Source: an uncultured Coriobacteriaceae bacterium
GTDB lineage: Bacteria; Actinomycetota; Coriobacteriia; Coriobacteriales; Atopobiaceae
Assembly (NCBI GenBank): GCA_900551595.1
Contig: URWR01000016.1
Coordinates: 1-17,953, forward strand
DNA: 17,953 bases
Direction: 5' to 3'
Shown one piece after another: positions 7,414 through 15,841 of the stretch. Both the position numbers and the translations under genes were made by a program. How positions within the stretch are numbered: the stretch's first letter is position 1; each line of letters starts with the position of its first letter. The notes beneath the pieces were generated by a model. That model had not been told where the DNA came from. It did no database searches and saw nothing but the letters and a program-made list of their open reading frames with translations.

Positions 7414-8832
7414 GTGAGCAACGAATTCGACACGCTCATCGTAAATGGCAGGATTCCAAATTTTGCTACTGACACCTTTATTTCAGCAGCACTTGCTCTT
7501 AACGATGGTTGTATCGAAGAGATAGTTGATACAACCAATGAGGATCGTATCGACTACCTTACTCATCATGCTTCTGAAGTTATAGACGCAAAGGGTCATG
7601 TAGTAGCACCTGGTTTTATTGATGTGCACATGCATGAAGAGAACCTTGCTGAAACTGATGAGTATGGCATTGGTCGACTTATGGCGCGTATGGGGGTTAC
7701 CACCTGCGTTGCTGGTAACTGTGGTGAATCACCTCAAGATTTTCAAACGTTTTCTCAGTGGGTGAACTCTAAGGGCGGCGCCCCTGTGAACTACCTCATT
7801 CTTGCTGGTTACAACAGCTATCGCCAGTCGTTGGGTCTTGGCACTTACGATAAGGCAACGCCAGAGCAATATCGCAAAGCCGCAGCATTAGTGCGTGAAC
7901 AAATTGAAGCTGGTTGCGCGGGGGTCTCGTTTGGTCTGGAATACGATCCAGGTATCACCGAAGAAGAAATGTATGAGGTTGTCTCTGCTGTGGCCGACCT
8001 TGATCCCTTTGTCTCCATCCATTTTCGTGCCGACTGTGCTGACGCGCGTGCCTCACTTGAAGAAATGGCGCGTTTGTCACGCAAGACACAGGTTCGTGTA
8101 GAAGCTTCTCATCTCTCAAGTCTTGCAGGTTATGGCTATATGGATGAAGCGCTTGCTTTTATCGAGCAAGAAATGGCAGAGAACCCTCAATTTGGTTATG
8201 ACACCTATCCCTATACCGCATTTTCCACAGGCATAGGATCGGCGGTCTTTGATGTGGACTGGCGTGCAAAGTGGGGTTGCGACTACGACGCTATTCGCTT
8301 CTTATATCCACCGTATCGTGGACAGAGGGCTACACGTGAGACCTATGAAGAAGTGCGCAGCCAGCATCCCGAGCAAAACGTCGTCTGCTTTGCCATGCGT
8401 GAGCCTGAAATTGAGGCAGCGATAGTAAATCCGCTGGGTCTTGTTTGCTCAGACGGCGGCGTATATGCCGGTGAGGCACATCCACGAGCTGCGGGATCGT
8501 TCCCTCGAGTTATTGCTCGTTACGTGCGTGGAACAAAATCATTGACGCTCATGCAAGCATTGAAAAAAATGAGCCTTCAAGCTGCAAAACGTTTGGGGTT
8601 AAGTGCAACTAAGGGTTCAATTGAGCCTGGTAAAGATGCCGATATTGTCATTTTTGATCCTGAACTTATTGAAGACGGCTCTACCTTCGATGAACCGCTG
8701 AATGCCCCTACTGGTATTGATCGAGTGCTTGTGGGTGGAGTGACCGTAGTGAAAGATGGCGCTGACACCGGTGCTTTAAGCGGCTGCGTTTTGGCAGGTG
8801 CTGGCAGGCATGCAGAGAAGACTGAGGGCTAA
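7414..8832 (+). CDS. N-acyl-D-amino-acid deacylase (D-aminoacylase family)
   Basis: This 472-residue cytosolic amidohydrolase should cleave the acyl group from N-acyl-D-amino acids. The metal motif H72-x-H74 sits in GFIDVHMHE, and GNCG (101-104) contains the Cys (103) that binds zinc in D-aminoacylases. His203 (SIHFR), His233 (EASHLSS) and Asp347 (CSDGG) complete the metal and catalytic set. HPRAAGSFPRVIARYVR (356-372) is the hallmark of this subgroup against other amidohydrolases. No signal peptide is visible. The GTG start has GCGGGGGT upstream. It lies 8 bases before the serine hydrolase gene. The acyl and side-chain specificity (D-Glu, D-Asp or broad) cannot be told, and a related D-hydantoinase-like substrate is possible. 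Confidence 0.88.
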   Translation: MSNEFDTLIVNGRIPNFATDTFISAALALNDGCIEEIVDTTNEDRIDYLTHHASEVIDAKGHVVAPGFIDVHMHEENLAETDEYGIGRLMARMGVTTCVAGNCGESPQDFQTFSQWVNSKGGAPVNYLILAGYNSYRQSLGLGTYDKATPEQYRKAAALVREQIEAGCAGVSFGLEYDPGITEEEMYEVVSAVADLDPFVSIHFRADCADARASLEEMARLSRKTQVRVEASHLSSLAGYGYMDEALAFIEQEMAENPQFGYDTYPYTAFSTGIGSAVFDVDWRAKWGCDYDAIRFLYPPYRGQRATRETYEEVRSQHPEQNVVCFAMREPEIEAAIVNPLGLVCSDGGVYAGEAHPRAAGSFPRVIARYVRGTKSLTLMQALKKMSLQAAKRLGLSATKGSIEPGKDADIVIFDPELIEDGSTFDEPLNAPTGIDRVLVGGVTVVKDGADTGALSGCVLAGAGRHAEKTEG

Positions 8833-8840
8833 GGAGACCA

Positions 8841-9917
8841 ATGTTTGAAGAGAGGATTGCTGCTATTGCAGCTGCACATGGCGTAGGCGATAAAACACCG
8901 GGCTTTGCGCTTGCGGTTGAGAAGGCAGGCGAGCTGCTTTATGAAGGTGGCTTTGGTTGCGCTGACATAGCAGAGGGTAAGAAAATCTCTCCTTCTGATA
9001 ACTTCATTATTGCTTCCAATACCAAGCAGATGTGCTGCACGGTCATCCTTATGCTTGCCGATCGTGGTCTTTTGGATTTGGATGCGCCCGTAGCTCCGTT
9101 TTTTGAACAGATGCCTGAGTATATGAAGCGGGTCACCCCTCGCCAGATGATGGCTCATACTTCCGGTATCCCTGATTATTTTGAAGAAGGTTTTGAGGGT
9201 GGATTTGCTCCGGAGGTAATGGCTCTGGCACAGGCTAACGCTGATGAGGTGCTCGACTACATCAAGACGCTTACAGGTCCTGACTTTGAGCCCGACACTT
9301 CGTGGGCCTACTCCAATTCAACCTATGTGATGCTTGGAGAAATTGTTCGAAAGCTGACAGGTGTGGGCTTCGGTCATTTTCTGGAACAGGAAGTTTTAAG
9401 GCCTTTAGGCATGGAGCGTTCATTTGCACCCGATGATCTTGTGAGCAGAGATCCATGGCTCGTGAATGGCTACTATCACAAAGATGATGGATCTTTCGGT
9501 GTGCGTCCCTATGACATGCTGATGGTTGGTTTTGCCGACGGCAATGTCTCATCGAACGTGCAGGATATGCTGAAATGGTATCACTGGCTGTTCGACAATC
9601 AGGGCCCAGAACTTATTAAGCCGGAGACAAAAGCTCTTCTTACTCGCGATTATCTCTTGCAGGATGGTACTCCTACGGGGTATGGTTTGGGTTTGTTTTT
9701 GGGACGAGACAATGCTCCCAGTGGGAGAGGACGTCATCTTCCCAACCATGCTGAGATTTGGCATACCGGAGGTGCAACAGGATTCATTTCTATTGCATCG
9801 AGGTTTACCGATGAGAAGCTTTCAGTAGTTCTTCTCACCAACGATGAGGACATTGATCGCGATGGCATCTTCCTCGATGTCGCCGAGCTGTTCCTCGACA
9901 CGAAGGAGGTGGACTAA
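8841..9917 (+). CDS. Serine hydrolase of the beta-lactamase fold (class C / D-aminopeptidase-like)
   Basis: This 358-residue protein is of the Pfam Beta-lactamase group (AmpC, D-Ala-D-Ala carboxypeptidase, D-aminopeptidase and esterase relatives). The three active-site elements are present: Ser59-N-T-Lys62, Tyr157-S-N159, and H308-T-G310. The HTSGIPDY block (106-113) is typical of this group. There is no signal peptide or membrane segment, so it acts in the cytosol. That argues against a role as a cell-wall DD-peptidase or a secreted drug-degrading enzyme. Next to a D-aminoacylase and a peptide transporter, a D-peptide hydrolase is the best inference. GGAG lies 6 bases before the ATG. It is cotranscribed with the deacylase (8-base gap) and runs into the permease genes. 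Confidence 0.82.
   Translation: MFEERIAAIAAAHGVGDKTPGFALAVEKAGELLYEGGFGCADIAEGKKISPSDNFIIASNTKQMCCTVILMLADRGLLDLDAPVAPFFEQMPEYMKRVTPRQMMAHTSGIPDYFEEGFEGGFAPEVMALAQANADEVLDYIKTLTGPDFEPDTSWAYSNSTYVMLGEIVRKLTGVGFGHFLEQEVLRPLGMERSFAPDDLVSRDPWLVNGYYHKDDGSFGVRPYDMLMVGFADGNVSSNVQDMLKWYHWLFDNQGPELIKPETKALLTRDYLLQDGTPTGYGLGLFLGRDNAPSGRGRHLPNHAEIWHTGGATGFISIASRFTDEKLSVVLLTNDEDIDRDGIFLDVAELFLDTKEVD
9903..9910 (+). promoter_or_regulatory. Full-consensus Shine-Dalgarno for the dppB-like gene
   Basis: AAGGAGGT lies inside the last codons of the serine hydrolase gene, 9 bases before a GTG at 9920. It decides the permease start and shows that translation of the permease does not depend only on coupling, although the hydrolase stop (9915-9917) is just 2 bases before the start. 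Confidence 0.7.
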
Positions 9918-9919
9918 GG

Positions 9920-10855
9920 GTGTCCCCAACTGCTCGTTATATTCTCAACAGAGTACTTATTGGCATCCTTGTCGTATTCTGCGTGAGTGTTGCAATTTTT
10001 GCCATTATGCAGGCAATGCCAGGCGATCCTGTTGACCTGATGACATCTGAGCGTGTCTCGGCAGAACGCGTTGCTCAGATCAAGCAAAATTGGGGTCTTG
10101 ATCAGCCGCCTGTCATTCAATATTTCTATTGGCTTGGCAATGTGTTGCGCGGAGACTTTGGTACATCAATTACCACCGGCCAAGAAGTAACAACGCTTAT
10201 TCTGGAACGTCTTCCTTACACCCTCATGCTTACGGGTGCTGCTATCGTGCTTGAATATGTCGTTTCAATTCCTCTGGGCCTGTATGCAGCAGTGCATAAA
10301 GACGGTGCATTCGATCGTGTCATGAATGTTCTCATGGTTGTTCTCTGGTCGATGCCTGCATTCTGGCTGGGCGTATTGCTTATCCTGCTCTTTGCAATCA
10401 ACTTGGGTATATTGCCTATTTCCGGCTGGTCTGGTCCTGCGTCGTTGATACTTCCAACGCTCGCTTTAGCACTTCCTAACTTTGCTCAGATATTTCGTCT
10501 TACGCGTTCAGAGGTACTTGATGTTCTCGACGCGCGCTATGTTAAAACGGCAACTGCAAAGGGTCTTCTGCGCAACAAGGTGCTCATTCGACATGTCCTG
10601 CGCAACGCTCTTATCCCTGTTACCGTTACGTTTTTCCTCTCGCTGCCCTGGTTGATTGGCGGCGCCGTGGTCGTAGAGAACGTTTTTGCCTGGCCTGGCA
10701 TGGGACGCCTTCTCTGGACCGCTATTTCTCGTCAGGACTTTCCTATTGTGCAGGGAATCGTATTTGTAATCTCAGTTCTGACTGTTATCTGCAACCTCAT
10801 TGGCGACGTGGTTTCTGGCCTGCTTGATCCGCGCGTTCGCCTTGCTCAGGACTAG
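9920..10855 (+). CDS. dppB: Peptide ABC transporter permease, DppB/OppB type
   Basis: This 311-residue inner-membrane permease forms one half of the translocation pore. The N-terminal segment RYILNRVLIGILVVF is the usual first helix of DppB, followed by MPGDP (33-37) and RGDFGTS (77-83), both typical of the family. About six membrane spans are visible. The cytoplasmic coupling (EAA) loop DVLDARYVKTATAKGLLRNK (201-220) is intact and contacts the ATPase. The length fits the family. The gene lies 11 bases before the partner permease. The substrate range cannot be read from the permease itself, since dipeptide, oligopeptide and nickel systems share this architecture. Confidence 0.92.
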   Translation: MSPTARYILNRVLIGILVVFCVSVAIFAIMQAMPGDPVDLMTSERVSAERVAQIKQNWGLDQPPVIQYFYWLGNVLRGDFGTSITTGQEVTTLILERLPYTLMLTGAAIVLEYVVSIPLGLYAAVHKDGAFDRVMNVLMVVLWSMPAFWLGVLLILLFAINLGILPISGWSGPASLILPTLALALPNFAQIFRLTRSEVLDVLDARYVKTATAKGLLRNKVLIRHVLRNALIPVTVTFFLSLPWLIGGAVVVENVFAWPGMGRLLWTAISRQDFPIVQGIVFVISVLTVICNLIGDVVSGLLDPRVRLAQD

Positions 10856-10866
10856 GGGGTGAAACT

Positions 10867-11745
10867 ATGGCACATGCTCAAACAGCAACTAAGGCTGCAC
10901 AGAAACGATCTGTACGACCTTCAAAAATAGCGCTGCTATTAAAAAAGCCCATGTTTGTAGTGGGTCTTTTTATGCTTGTTGTGGTAGTTCTTGCGGCGAT
11001 TTTTGCCAATCAGATTGCACCGCATCCCTATGATGAGCAGAACCTTGCCCAAAAACTTATGGCTCCCTGTGCTGAGTATCCTTTGGGAACCGATCAATAT
11101 GGGCGCTGCGTATTTAGCCGCATTATCTACGGTAGCCGCATTGCTTTGCGCGTTGGTTTAATCGCGGTTGCCATCGAGTGTTTGATCGGTGTAACGCTCG
11201 GTGTTATTGCGGGCTATTACGGTGGCAAGGCCGATAAGATCATCTCGTTCTTTACCGATATGGTTTGGTCGATTCCTCCCATTATCTTTGCAATGGCTAT
11301 CGTGCTTTTGGTGGGAGCTTCTGCTGAGAATGTGGCATTTGCTATTGCCGTTGTGACGTGGGCACAAATCACAAAAGTCGTTCGAGCAAAAACCCGAACT
11401 ATCTGTGCCGAGTCGTTTATCGAGGCAGCAAGAACGTATGGCGAATCTGATATCTCCATTCTTGTCCGCTATGTCTTGCCCAACCTTGTTTCCACCATTG
11501 TGATTATGGCTTCACTTGCACTTCCATCTGCCATCCTTTCCACTACCTCCATGGGCTTCCTTGGCATGGGTGCTCAAGAGCCGCTGCCAGACTGGGGCAT
11601 GATTTTGTCTGGAGGCATCCAGTACATCACACGTGCTCCCTGGATTTCTCTGTATCCCGGTGTTGCTATTGTTTGGACAGTGCTTGGATTTAATCTGGCA
11701 TCCGAAGGCATTAAAGACCTTCTCGACCCCACGATTGAGGTGTAG
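10867..11745 (+). CDS. dppC: Peptide ABC transporter permease, DppC/OppC type
   Basis: This 292-residue membrane protein is the second pore subunit. A basic cytosolic N-terminus precedes the first helix at about 29-49. [10 protein letters not shown] (51-60) and [13 protein letters not shown] (73-85) match the family blocks, with Cys81 where Asp is usual (GRD). The coupling loop is around [19 protein letters not shown]. The ATG start follows GGGGGTGA. Its stop is 2 bases before the ATPase ATG, so the whole set is one transcription unit. It should pair with the DppB-like protein and receive substrate from the lipoprotein encoded at the head of the locus. Confidence 0.92.
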   Translation: MAHAQTATKAAQKRSVRPSKIALLLKKPMFVVGLFMLVVVVLAAIFANQIAPHPYDEQNLAQKLMAPCAEYPLGTDQYGRCVFSRIIYGSRIALRVGLIAVAIECLIGVTLGVIAGYYGGKADKIISFFTDMVWSIPPIIFAMAIVLLVGASAENVAFAIAVVTWAQITKVVRAKTRTICAESFIEAARTYGESDISILVRYVLPNLVSTIVIMASLALPSAILSTTSMGFLGMGAQEPLPDWGMILSGGIQYITRAPWISLYPGVAIVWTVLGFNLASEGIKDLLDPTIEV

Positions 11746-11747
11746 CC

Positions 11748-12344
11748 ATGGGTATTCAGACCAACGGCACTACCGACGTGGTGCTCGATATTCGCGATCT
11801 CGAAGTGGTATACGACACGCCACATGGAGAAGTTCAAGCAGTAAGCGATGTGAGCTTTAATGTGCGAAAGGGCGAAGCATTTGCTCTGGTGGGGGAGTCT
11901 GGTTGTGGTAAGTCCACCTGTGCTTCCGCAATAATGCGCATTGTCTCAAAGCCAGGCCGTATTAAAGGCGGTCAGGTTCTTTCTCACGGAGAAAATCTGC
12001 TTGCACTTTCTGAAGATGAGATGGCTCATGTGCGTGGTCATCGCATTGGCATGATTTTCCAGAATCCTCTTGATTCACTGAACCCGGTTTATACCCTCGG
12101 TGAACAGATTGCTGAAAGCCTTATGGTTGACGGGATGAGCAAAGCCGAAGCCATGAAGCGTGCAGAAGAAACCCTGCGTGATGTGCGCATTCCCGATGCT
12201 GCAGCTCGTATGAAGCAATATCCGCATGAAATTTCGGGTGGTATGCGTCAGCGTGTCATGATTGCTATGGCATTGGCCTGTAACCCTAAAATTCTGATTG
12301 CCGATGAACCGACAACGGCGCTGGACGTGACGATCCAGGCATGA
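11748..12344 (+). CDS. dppD: Peptide ABC transporter ATPase, DppD type, N-terminal piece
   Basis: This 198-residue piece of an ATPase is normally about 320-330 residues long. It contains Walker [10 protein letters not shown] (49-57), the Q-loop Gln105 in [11 protein letters not shown], the signature ISGGMRQRV (162-170), Walker B ILIADEP (182-188) and the D-loop ALD. It then stops at TGA (12342-12344) just after DVTIQA, before the switch His and the C-terminal oligopeptide domain. The next ORF starts at 12341 and overlaps this stop by ATGA. Alone, this piece lacks the H-loop and the C-terminal regulatory domain and would probably not support transport. It could be a broken gene, an assembly chimera or a working two-piece protein. 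Confidence 0.85.
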   Translation: MGIQTNGTTDVVLDIRDLEVVYDTPHGEVQAVSDVSFNVRKGEAFALVGESGCGKSTCASAIMRIVSKPGRIKGGQVLSHGENLLALSEDEMAHVRGHRIGMIFQNPLDSLNPVYTLGEQIAESLMVDGMSKAEAMKRAEETLRDVRIPDAAARMKQYPHEISGGMRQRVMIAMALACNPKILIADEPTTALDVTIQA

Positions 12345-12415
12345 TGCTGTCCCGCGAGCCTGAAGTGCTTATTGCAGACGAGCCAACAACGGCACTTGAT
12401 GTCACAACACAAGCT
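12267..12415 (+). repeat. Two diverged copies of the Walker B/D-loop segment, end to end
   Basis: Codons 12267-12341 encode 25 residues (from MALACNP to DVTIQA), and 12341-12415 encode the equivalent 25 residues (MMLSREP to DVTTQA). By hand count, 18 of 25 residues are identical, but only about 49 of 75 bases. Within the 13 shared residues [13 protein letters not shown], 10 codons differ synonymously. The copies are in different frames. So they come from two different ATPase genes, or diverged long ago, and are not a recent tandem duplication. Confidence 0.8.
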
Positions 12416-12808
12416 GGCATTCTCGACCTCATGAACGATTTGAGGCATGAGCATGGCATGGCGTTGTTGCTTATCACACATGACTTTGGCATTGTTGCCG
12501 ATGTTGCTGATCGTGTTGGTGTTATGTATGCCGGTCAGATTGTTGAGGTCGGCGATGTGTTCGAGATCTTCGATCATCCAGCACATCCTTACACGCGTCT
12601 GCTTATGCGTGCACTGCCCACCATTTCACGAGGAGAAGGTCGGCTTCAGACCATCCCAGGCACCGTTCCTGATCTCGCTGCTCTTCCACATGGCTGTCGT
12701 TTTTATGACCGGTGTCCGCGTGCATGTGAGGTATGTCGGAACTACCAGCATGAGCTTGTAGAGATTACTCCGGGTCATCTGGTTGCTTGCAGTAGGGCGG
12801 AGGTGTAG
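12341..12808 (+). CDS. dppD: Peptide ABC transporter ATPase, DppD type, C-terminal piece
   Basis: This 155-residue frame begins with ATG in the ATGA overlap and repeats Walker B (VLIADEP, 9-15) and the D-loop. It continues through the switch region [21 protein letters not shown] (His47) to the C-terminal oligopeptide-transporter domain with HPYTRLLM (82-89) and the Cys-rich [14 protein letters not shown] (119-132). It lacks Walker A and the signature motif, so it cannot hydrolyse ATP alone. Only AGG lies near the start, so translation probably relies on reinitiation after the upstream stop. Together with the upstream ORF, all parts of a DppD ATPase are encoded, but with one segment twice. The following dppF start is 2 bases after this stop. 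Confidence 0.82.
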   Translation: MMLSREPEVLIADEPTTALDVTTQAGILDLMNDLRHEHGMALLLITHDFGIVADVADRVGVMYAGQIVEVGDVFEIFDHPAHPYTRLLMRALPTISRGEGRLQTIPGTVPDLAALPHGCRFYDRCPRACEVCRNYQHELVEITPGHLVACSRAEV

Positions 12809-12810
12809 TA

Positions 12811-13773
12811 ATGAGCGCAGAACATCTTGTTGAGTTGCATGATGTGTACAAACTCTTCGCCATCAAAGGTGCCGGTAAGGGTAATGCAGTGCATGCTGTC
12901 GACGGCGTCTCTTTTAATATCAATCCAGGTGAAACCGTTGGTTTGGTAGGTGAGTCCGGTTCTGGCAAAACAACTCTTGCGAAGCTTTTGCTCGGTCTCA
13001 CACCTATGACATCGGGCTCTATTTTGATAGATGGTGTGGAGGTAACTCCTCATAATCGTCGAGAGTACCAAGGAAAAATGGGTGCGGTGTTTCAGGATCC
13101 GGCATCCTCACTCAACCCTCGTTGGACGGTTCGACAAGTATTGCGTCGCCCCTTGGTGGTAAATCACATAGCCGATGCGGATGCCCTCATTGAAGAGACG
13201 TGTGAAAAAGTTGGTTTGGGTAAAGAGTTACTCGACCGCAGGCCTCAGGAACTTTCTGGCGGTCAGCAACAGCGCGTAAGTGTTGCTCGCGCTGTTATGC
13301 TCAAGCCTTCATTGCTTGTACTCGATGAGCCAACAAGTGCTTTGGATGTTTCAGTCCAGGCACAAACCTTAAACGTTCTGCTTGATCTTCAGGAATCCGA
13401 AGGTTTGGCATATCTCTTCATTACTCATAACCTCTCGGTGGTTCGTTATATGGCAGACAGGATCTGCGTTATGTATGGCGGAAAGGTTATGGAGGTAGGG
13501 GATACCGAGCAGATCGTTTCTGAAGGAGCTCATCCCTATACGCGCGGCCTCGTTTCGTCTGTTCCGCCTCTGCACCCTTCAGAGCGTTCTCGTGAGCGCC
13601 ATACGATGAAGGGTGATGTTCCGAGTTTGGTAAATGTGGATGCGGGATGTCGCTTTGCTTCGCGTTGTCCTTACGCAGAAGAAGCATGCCGCGTTGCTAA
13701 TCCTGAGGCGGTTGAGGTAGCACCTGGGCACCTGGTGTATTGTCGACGCGTTAAAGAGTTGCATTTGGCATAG
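12811..13773 (+). CDS. dppF: Peptide ABC transporter ATPase, DppF/OppF type
   Basis: This 320-residue ATPase pairs with DppD on the cytosolic face of the permease. It is complete: Walker A GESGSGKTT (47-55), Q-loop VFQDPASSLNPRW (93-105), signature LSGGQQQRV (148-156), Walker B LLVLDEPTSALD (168-179), switch ITHNLSVV, and the C-terminal HPYTRGL and CRFASRCPYAEEAC blocks of the oligopeptide ATPases. GGAGGT lies 8 bases before the ATG. It is the last gene of the operon and is followed by a strong terminator. Because it is intact while DppD is split, the system may still work if the two DppD pieces associate or if another DppD is supplied. Confidence 0.94.
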   Translation: MSAEHLVELHDVYKLFAIKGAGKGNAVHAVDGVSFNINPGETVGLVGESGSGKTTLAKLLLGLTPMTSGSILIDGVEVTPHNRREYQGKMGAVFQDPASSLNPRWTVRQVLRRPLVVNHIADADALIEETCEKVGLGKELLDRRPQELSGGQQQRVSVARAVMLKPSLLVLDEPTSALDVSVQAQTLNVLLDLQESEGLAYLFITHNLSVVRYMADRICVMYGGKVMEVGDTEQIVSEGAHPYTRGLVSSVPPLHPSERSRERHTMKGDVPSLVNVDAGCRFASRCPYAEEACRVANPEAVEVAPGHLVYCRRVKELHLA

Positions 13774-13800
13774 CGTCTGTTGCAAATAATGTGTATGTTT

Positions 13801-13841
13801 GCTGCACGATGTGGAGAACTCTCACATCGTGCAGCTTATTT
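13801..13841 (+). terminator. Rho-independent terminator of the transporter operon
   Basis: GCTGCACGATGTG (13801-13813) pairs perfectly with CACATCGTGCAGC (13823-13835) around a 9-base loop and is followed by TTATTT. The element ends 100 bases before the next ATG. The T tract is imperfect. CAAATAA upstream (13785-13791) can also pair with TTATTTG. Confidence 0.8.
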
Positions 13842-13940
13842 GTAACTGGCGTGTGCGAAGTTTGTTTGGATGCGGTACGCTTTTCTGTCGTACGTTATTG
13901 AACAAGGTTGGTATCAAAGAGAGTTAAAGGAGCGGTCGCT

Positions 13941-14372
13941 ATGTCCGACCTCATTTCACAGCTGCTTACACCAGAGGTTCGCATGGTCCTCTACCTTATG
14001 CTTGCGTGTATCGTGATGCTCTATGTACTTTCTATTGTCTATGTCATACGCGATGCGCAACGCCGTGGAGCTGAACCATGGTGGCTCTGGGCAATTATTT
14101 CTGTGGTGCCCATTGTGGGATTGCTCGCCTATGTCATTTTGCGTCCAAGTTCCTATTTGGTAGACCGTGAAGAGCAGGATTTGGACATTGCTCTGCGTGA
14201 GCACCAGCTTTCTCACTATGGCATTTGCCCTAAGTGTGGCACCCCTATCGATCGCGATTTTATCGTTTGCCCCATTTGCAACACGCAAGTGCGTAATGTC
14301 TGTCCAACCTGCCACCGTCCGCTCAATGCAGACTGGAAGGTTTGTCCTTATTGCCGTACGCGCATTCAGTAA
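13941..14372 (+). CDS. Small membrane protein with PLDNc-like helices and a double zinc ribbon
   Basis: This 143-residue protein has two membrane helices (about 14-36 and 47-67) flanking a short loop with EPWWLW. The arrangement resembles the N-terminal module found before phospholipase D-like and other membrane proteins. A charged linker then leads to two zinc knuckles, CPKC/CPIC (96, 99, 110, 113) and CPTC/CPYC (121, 124, 135, 138), a double zinc ribbon facing the cytosol. The ATG at 13941 is chosen over an upstream TTG because AAAGGAG lies 9 bases before it. The function is unknown and no catalytic domain is present. The gap to the PurF-like gene is only 9 bases, so the two are cotranscribed. 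The 99 bases before the start (after the terminator) contain a GTACG/CGTAC repeat but no clear promoter. Confidence 0.8.
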   Translation: MSDLISQLLTPEVRMVLYLMLACIVMLYVLSIVYVIRDAQRRGAEPWWLWAIISVVPIVGLLAYVILRPSSYLVDREEQDLDIALREHQLSHYGICPKCGTPIDRDFIVCPICNTQVRNVCPTCHRPLNADWKVCPYCRTRIQ

Positions 14373-14381
14373 GGGAGATCA

Positions 14382-15803
14382 ATGGGAGCCTTTTTCGGTG
14401 CTGTTTCGCATCGCGATGTATCTCTCGATGTGTTCTTTGGCGTAGATTATCATTCGCATCTGGGAACGCGTCGAGCAGGTATGGTTTCTGCAAAACCAGA
14501 CGGTAGTTTTGGTCGCCAGATTCATTCGATAGAAAATACGCCTTTTCGCACGAAGTTTGAGCATGATCTGCCGGAGCTTTCGGGTACCTGTGTAATGGGA
14601 TGTATCTCTGACGCCGATCCGCAACCGCTGTTAGTTCGTTCTCATCTTGGCATCTATGCCATTTCAACCGTTGGTGCTATTGCCAACACCGACGTCCTTG
14701 TGCAGCGCTTTGAAGATCGTGGCCATCAGTTTATGGCAACAAGCTCTGGCATGGTGAATTCCAATGAGCTTGTAGCGGCGCTTATCAATACGCAAGACAC
14801 CATCGTTGATGGCATTCGTTATGCACAAGATCAGATAGAAGGCTCTCTGACCGTTCTTATCATGACGCAGTCCGGCGAGCTTATCGCTGCACGTGATTCC
14901 ATGGGTCGCCTGCCAGTGCTTATTGGTAAAGATGACGATGGCTATTGTGTAACCTTCGAATCATTTGCCTATGGCAAGCTGGGCTACACGGATGCTTATG
15001 AGCTTGGGCCTGCTGAAATAGTGCGCATTACTGCTGATGGTTTTGAAGTCGTTGCTCCTGCGGGTAACACCATGAGAATTTGCGCATTTCTCTGGGTCTA
15101 CTACGGCTATCCCAACTCGACCTATGAGGGTGTCAATGTTGAGGTAATGCGCTACCGCAACGGGGAGATTATGGCACGTCGTGAGCGTGAGCTTGGACTG
15201 CTCCCTGAGGTGGACTACGTTGCTGGTATGCCTGACTCCGGTCTTCCACATGGTATTGGGTATGCCAATGAGTCTCACTTACCGTTGGCTCGTCCCTTTG
15301 TTAAGTACACCCCAACGTGGCCTCGCTCTTTTATGCCTTCCAATCAAGAAGTGCGTAATCGTGTGGCAAAGATGAAGCAAGTGCCGGTTCCAGAGCTTAT
15401 TCGCGATAAGCGTCTCTTGCTTGTGGACGATTCAATTGTTCGCGGCACACAAATGCGTGAGACAATCGATTTCTTGCGTGATACAGGAGCTTCTGAGGTA
15501 CACATGCGTTCGGCATGCCCACCGATTATGTATGGCTGCAAGTACCTCTCGTTCTCTCGGAGTCGCTCTGAATATGAACTTGTTGCACGCAGAAAAGTGC
15601 GTGAACTCGAAGGCGAAGAAGGAGAGCGTCATCTCGACGAATATGCTGATGGGCGTACTGAGCGCGGCAGATGTTTGCTGAAGTCGCTCTGTGAAGAGAT
15701 GGGTTTTGATTCCCTGGAGTATCAGACACTTGATGGCTTGCTTGACGCAATAGGTATCGATCCTTCTAAAGTTTGTACCTATTGCTGGAACGGTCGCGAA
15801 TAA
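14382..15803 (+). CDS. PurF-like amidophosphoribosyltransferase lacking the glutaminase Cys
   Basis: This 473-residue relative of PurF normally would make 5-phosphoribosylamine from PRPP and glutamine. The phosphoribosyl half is intact: LLLVDDSIVRGTQM (345-358) is the PRPP loop. Cysteines at 234, 379 or 386, 465 and 468 (CTYCWNGRE end) match the Fe-S ligands of Bacillus-type PurF. In the N-terminal half, PurF's obligatory Cys after the initiator Met is Gly2 (MGAFFGAV), the QHRGQ segment reads SHLGTRR, and the HNG oxyanion motif reads TVG (96-98). Glutamine hydrolysis is therefore unlikely. It may use free ammonia or have another role. A true PurF is expected elsewhere. GGGAG precedes the ATG, and no alternative start gives Met-Cys. 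Confidence 0.88.
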   Translation: MGAFFGAVSHRDVSLDVFFGVDYHSHLGTRRAGMVSAKPDGSFGRQIHSIENTPFRTKFEHDLPELSGTCVMGCISDADPQPLLVRSHLGIYAISTVGAIANTDVLVQRFEDRGHQFMATSSGMVNSNELVAALINTQDTIVDGIRYAQDQIEGSLTVLIMTQSGELIAARDSMGRLPVLIGKDDDGYCVTFESFAYGKLGYTDAYELGPAEIVRITADGFEVVAPAGNTMRICAFLWVYYGYPNSTYEGVNVEVMRYRNGEIMARRERELGLLPEVDYVAGMPDSGLPHGIGYANESHLPLARPFVKYTPTWPRSFMPSNQEVRNRVAKMKQVPVPELIRDKRLLLVDDSIVRGTQMRETIDFLRDTGASEVHMRSACPPIMYGCKYLSFSRSRSEYELVARRKVRELEGEEGERHLDEYADGRTERGRCLLKSLCEEMGFDSLEYQTLDGLLDAIGIDPSKVCTYCWNGRE

Positions 15804-15841
15804 GCCCATTTGAGTTACATGAATAGTTATAGTTCGTGTTG

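Noticed and set aside
8841..9917. Secreted beta-lactamase conferring drug resistance
   Set aside because: There is no signal peptide, and the HTSGIPDY-type sequence and operon context fit a cytosolic peptidase or esterase relative.
12320..12344. Programmed -1 frameshifting joining the two DppD pieces
   Set aside because: No slippery heptamer is seen at the junction, and a shift would produce a protein with a doubled Walker B segment. Reinitiation at ATGA is simpler.
13908..13940. Upstream TTG start for the zinc-ribbon protein
   Set aside because: The ATG at 13941 has AAAGGAG 9 bases before it, and the extra residues would cover that ribosome site.
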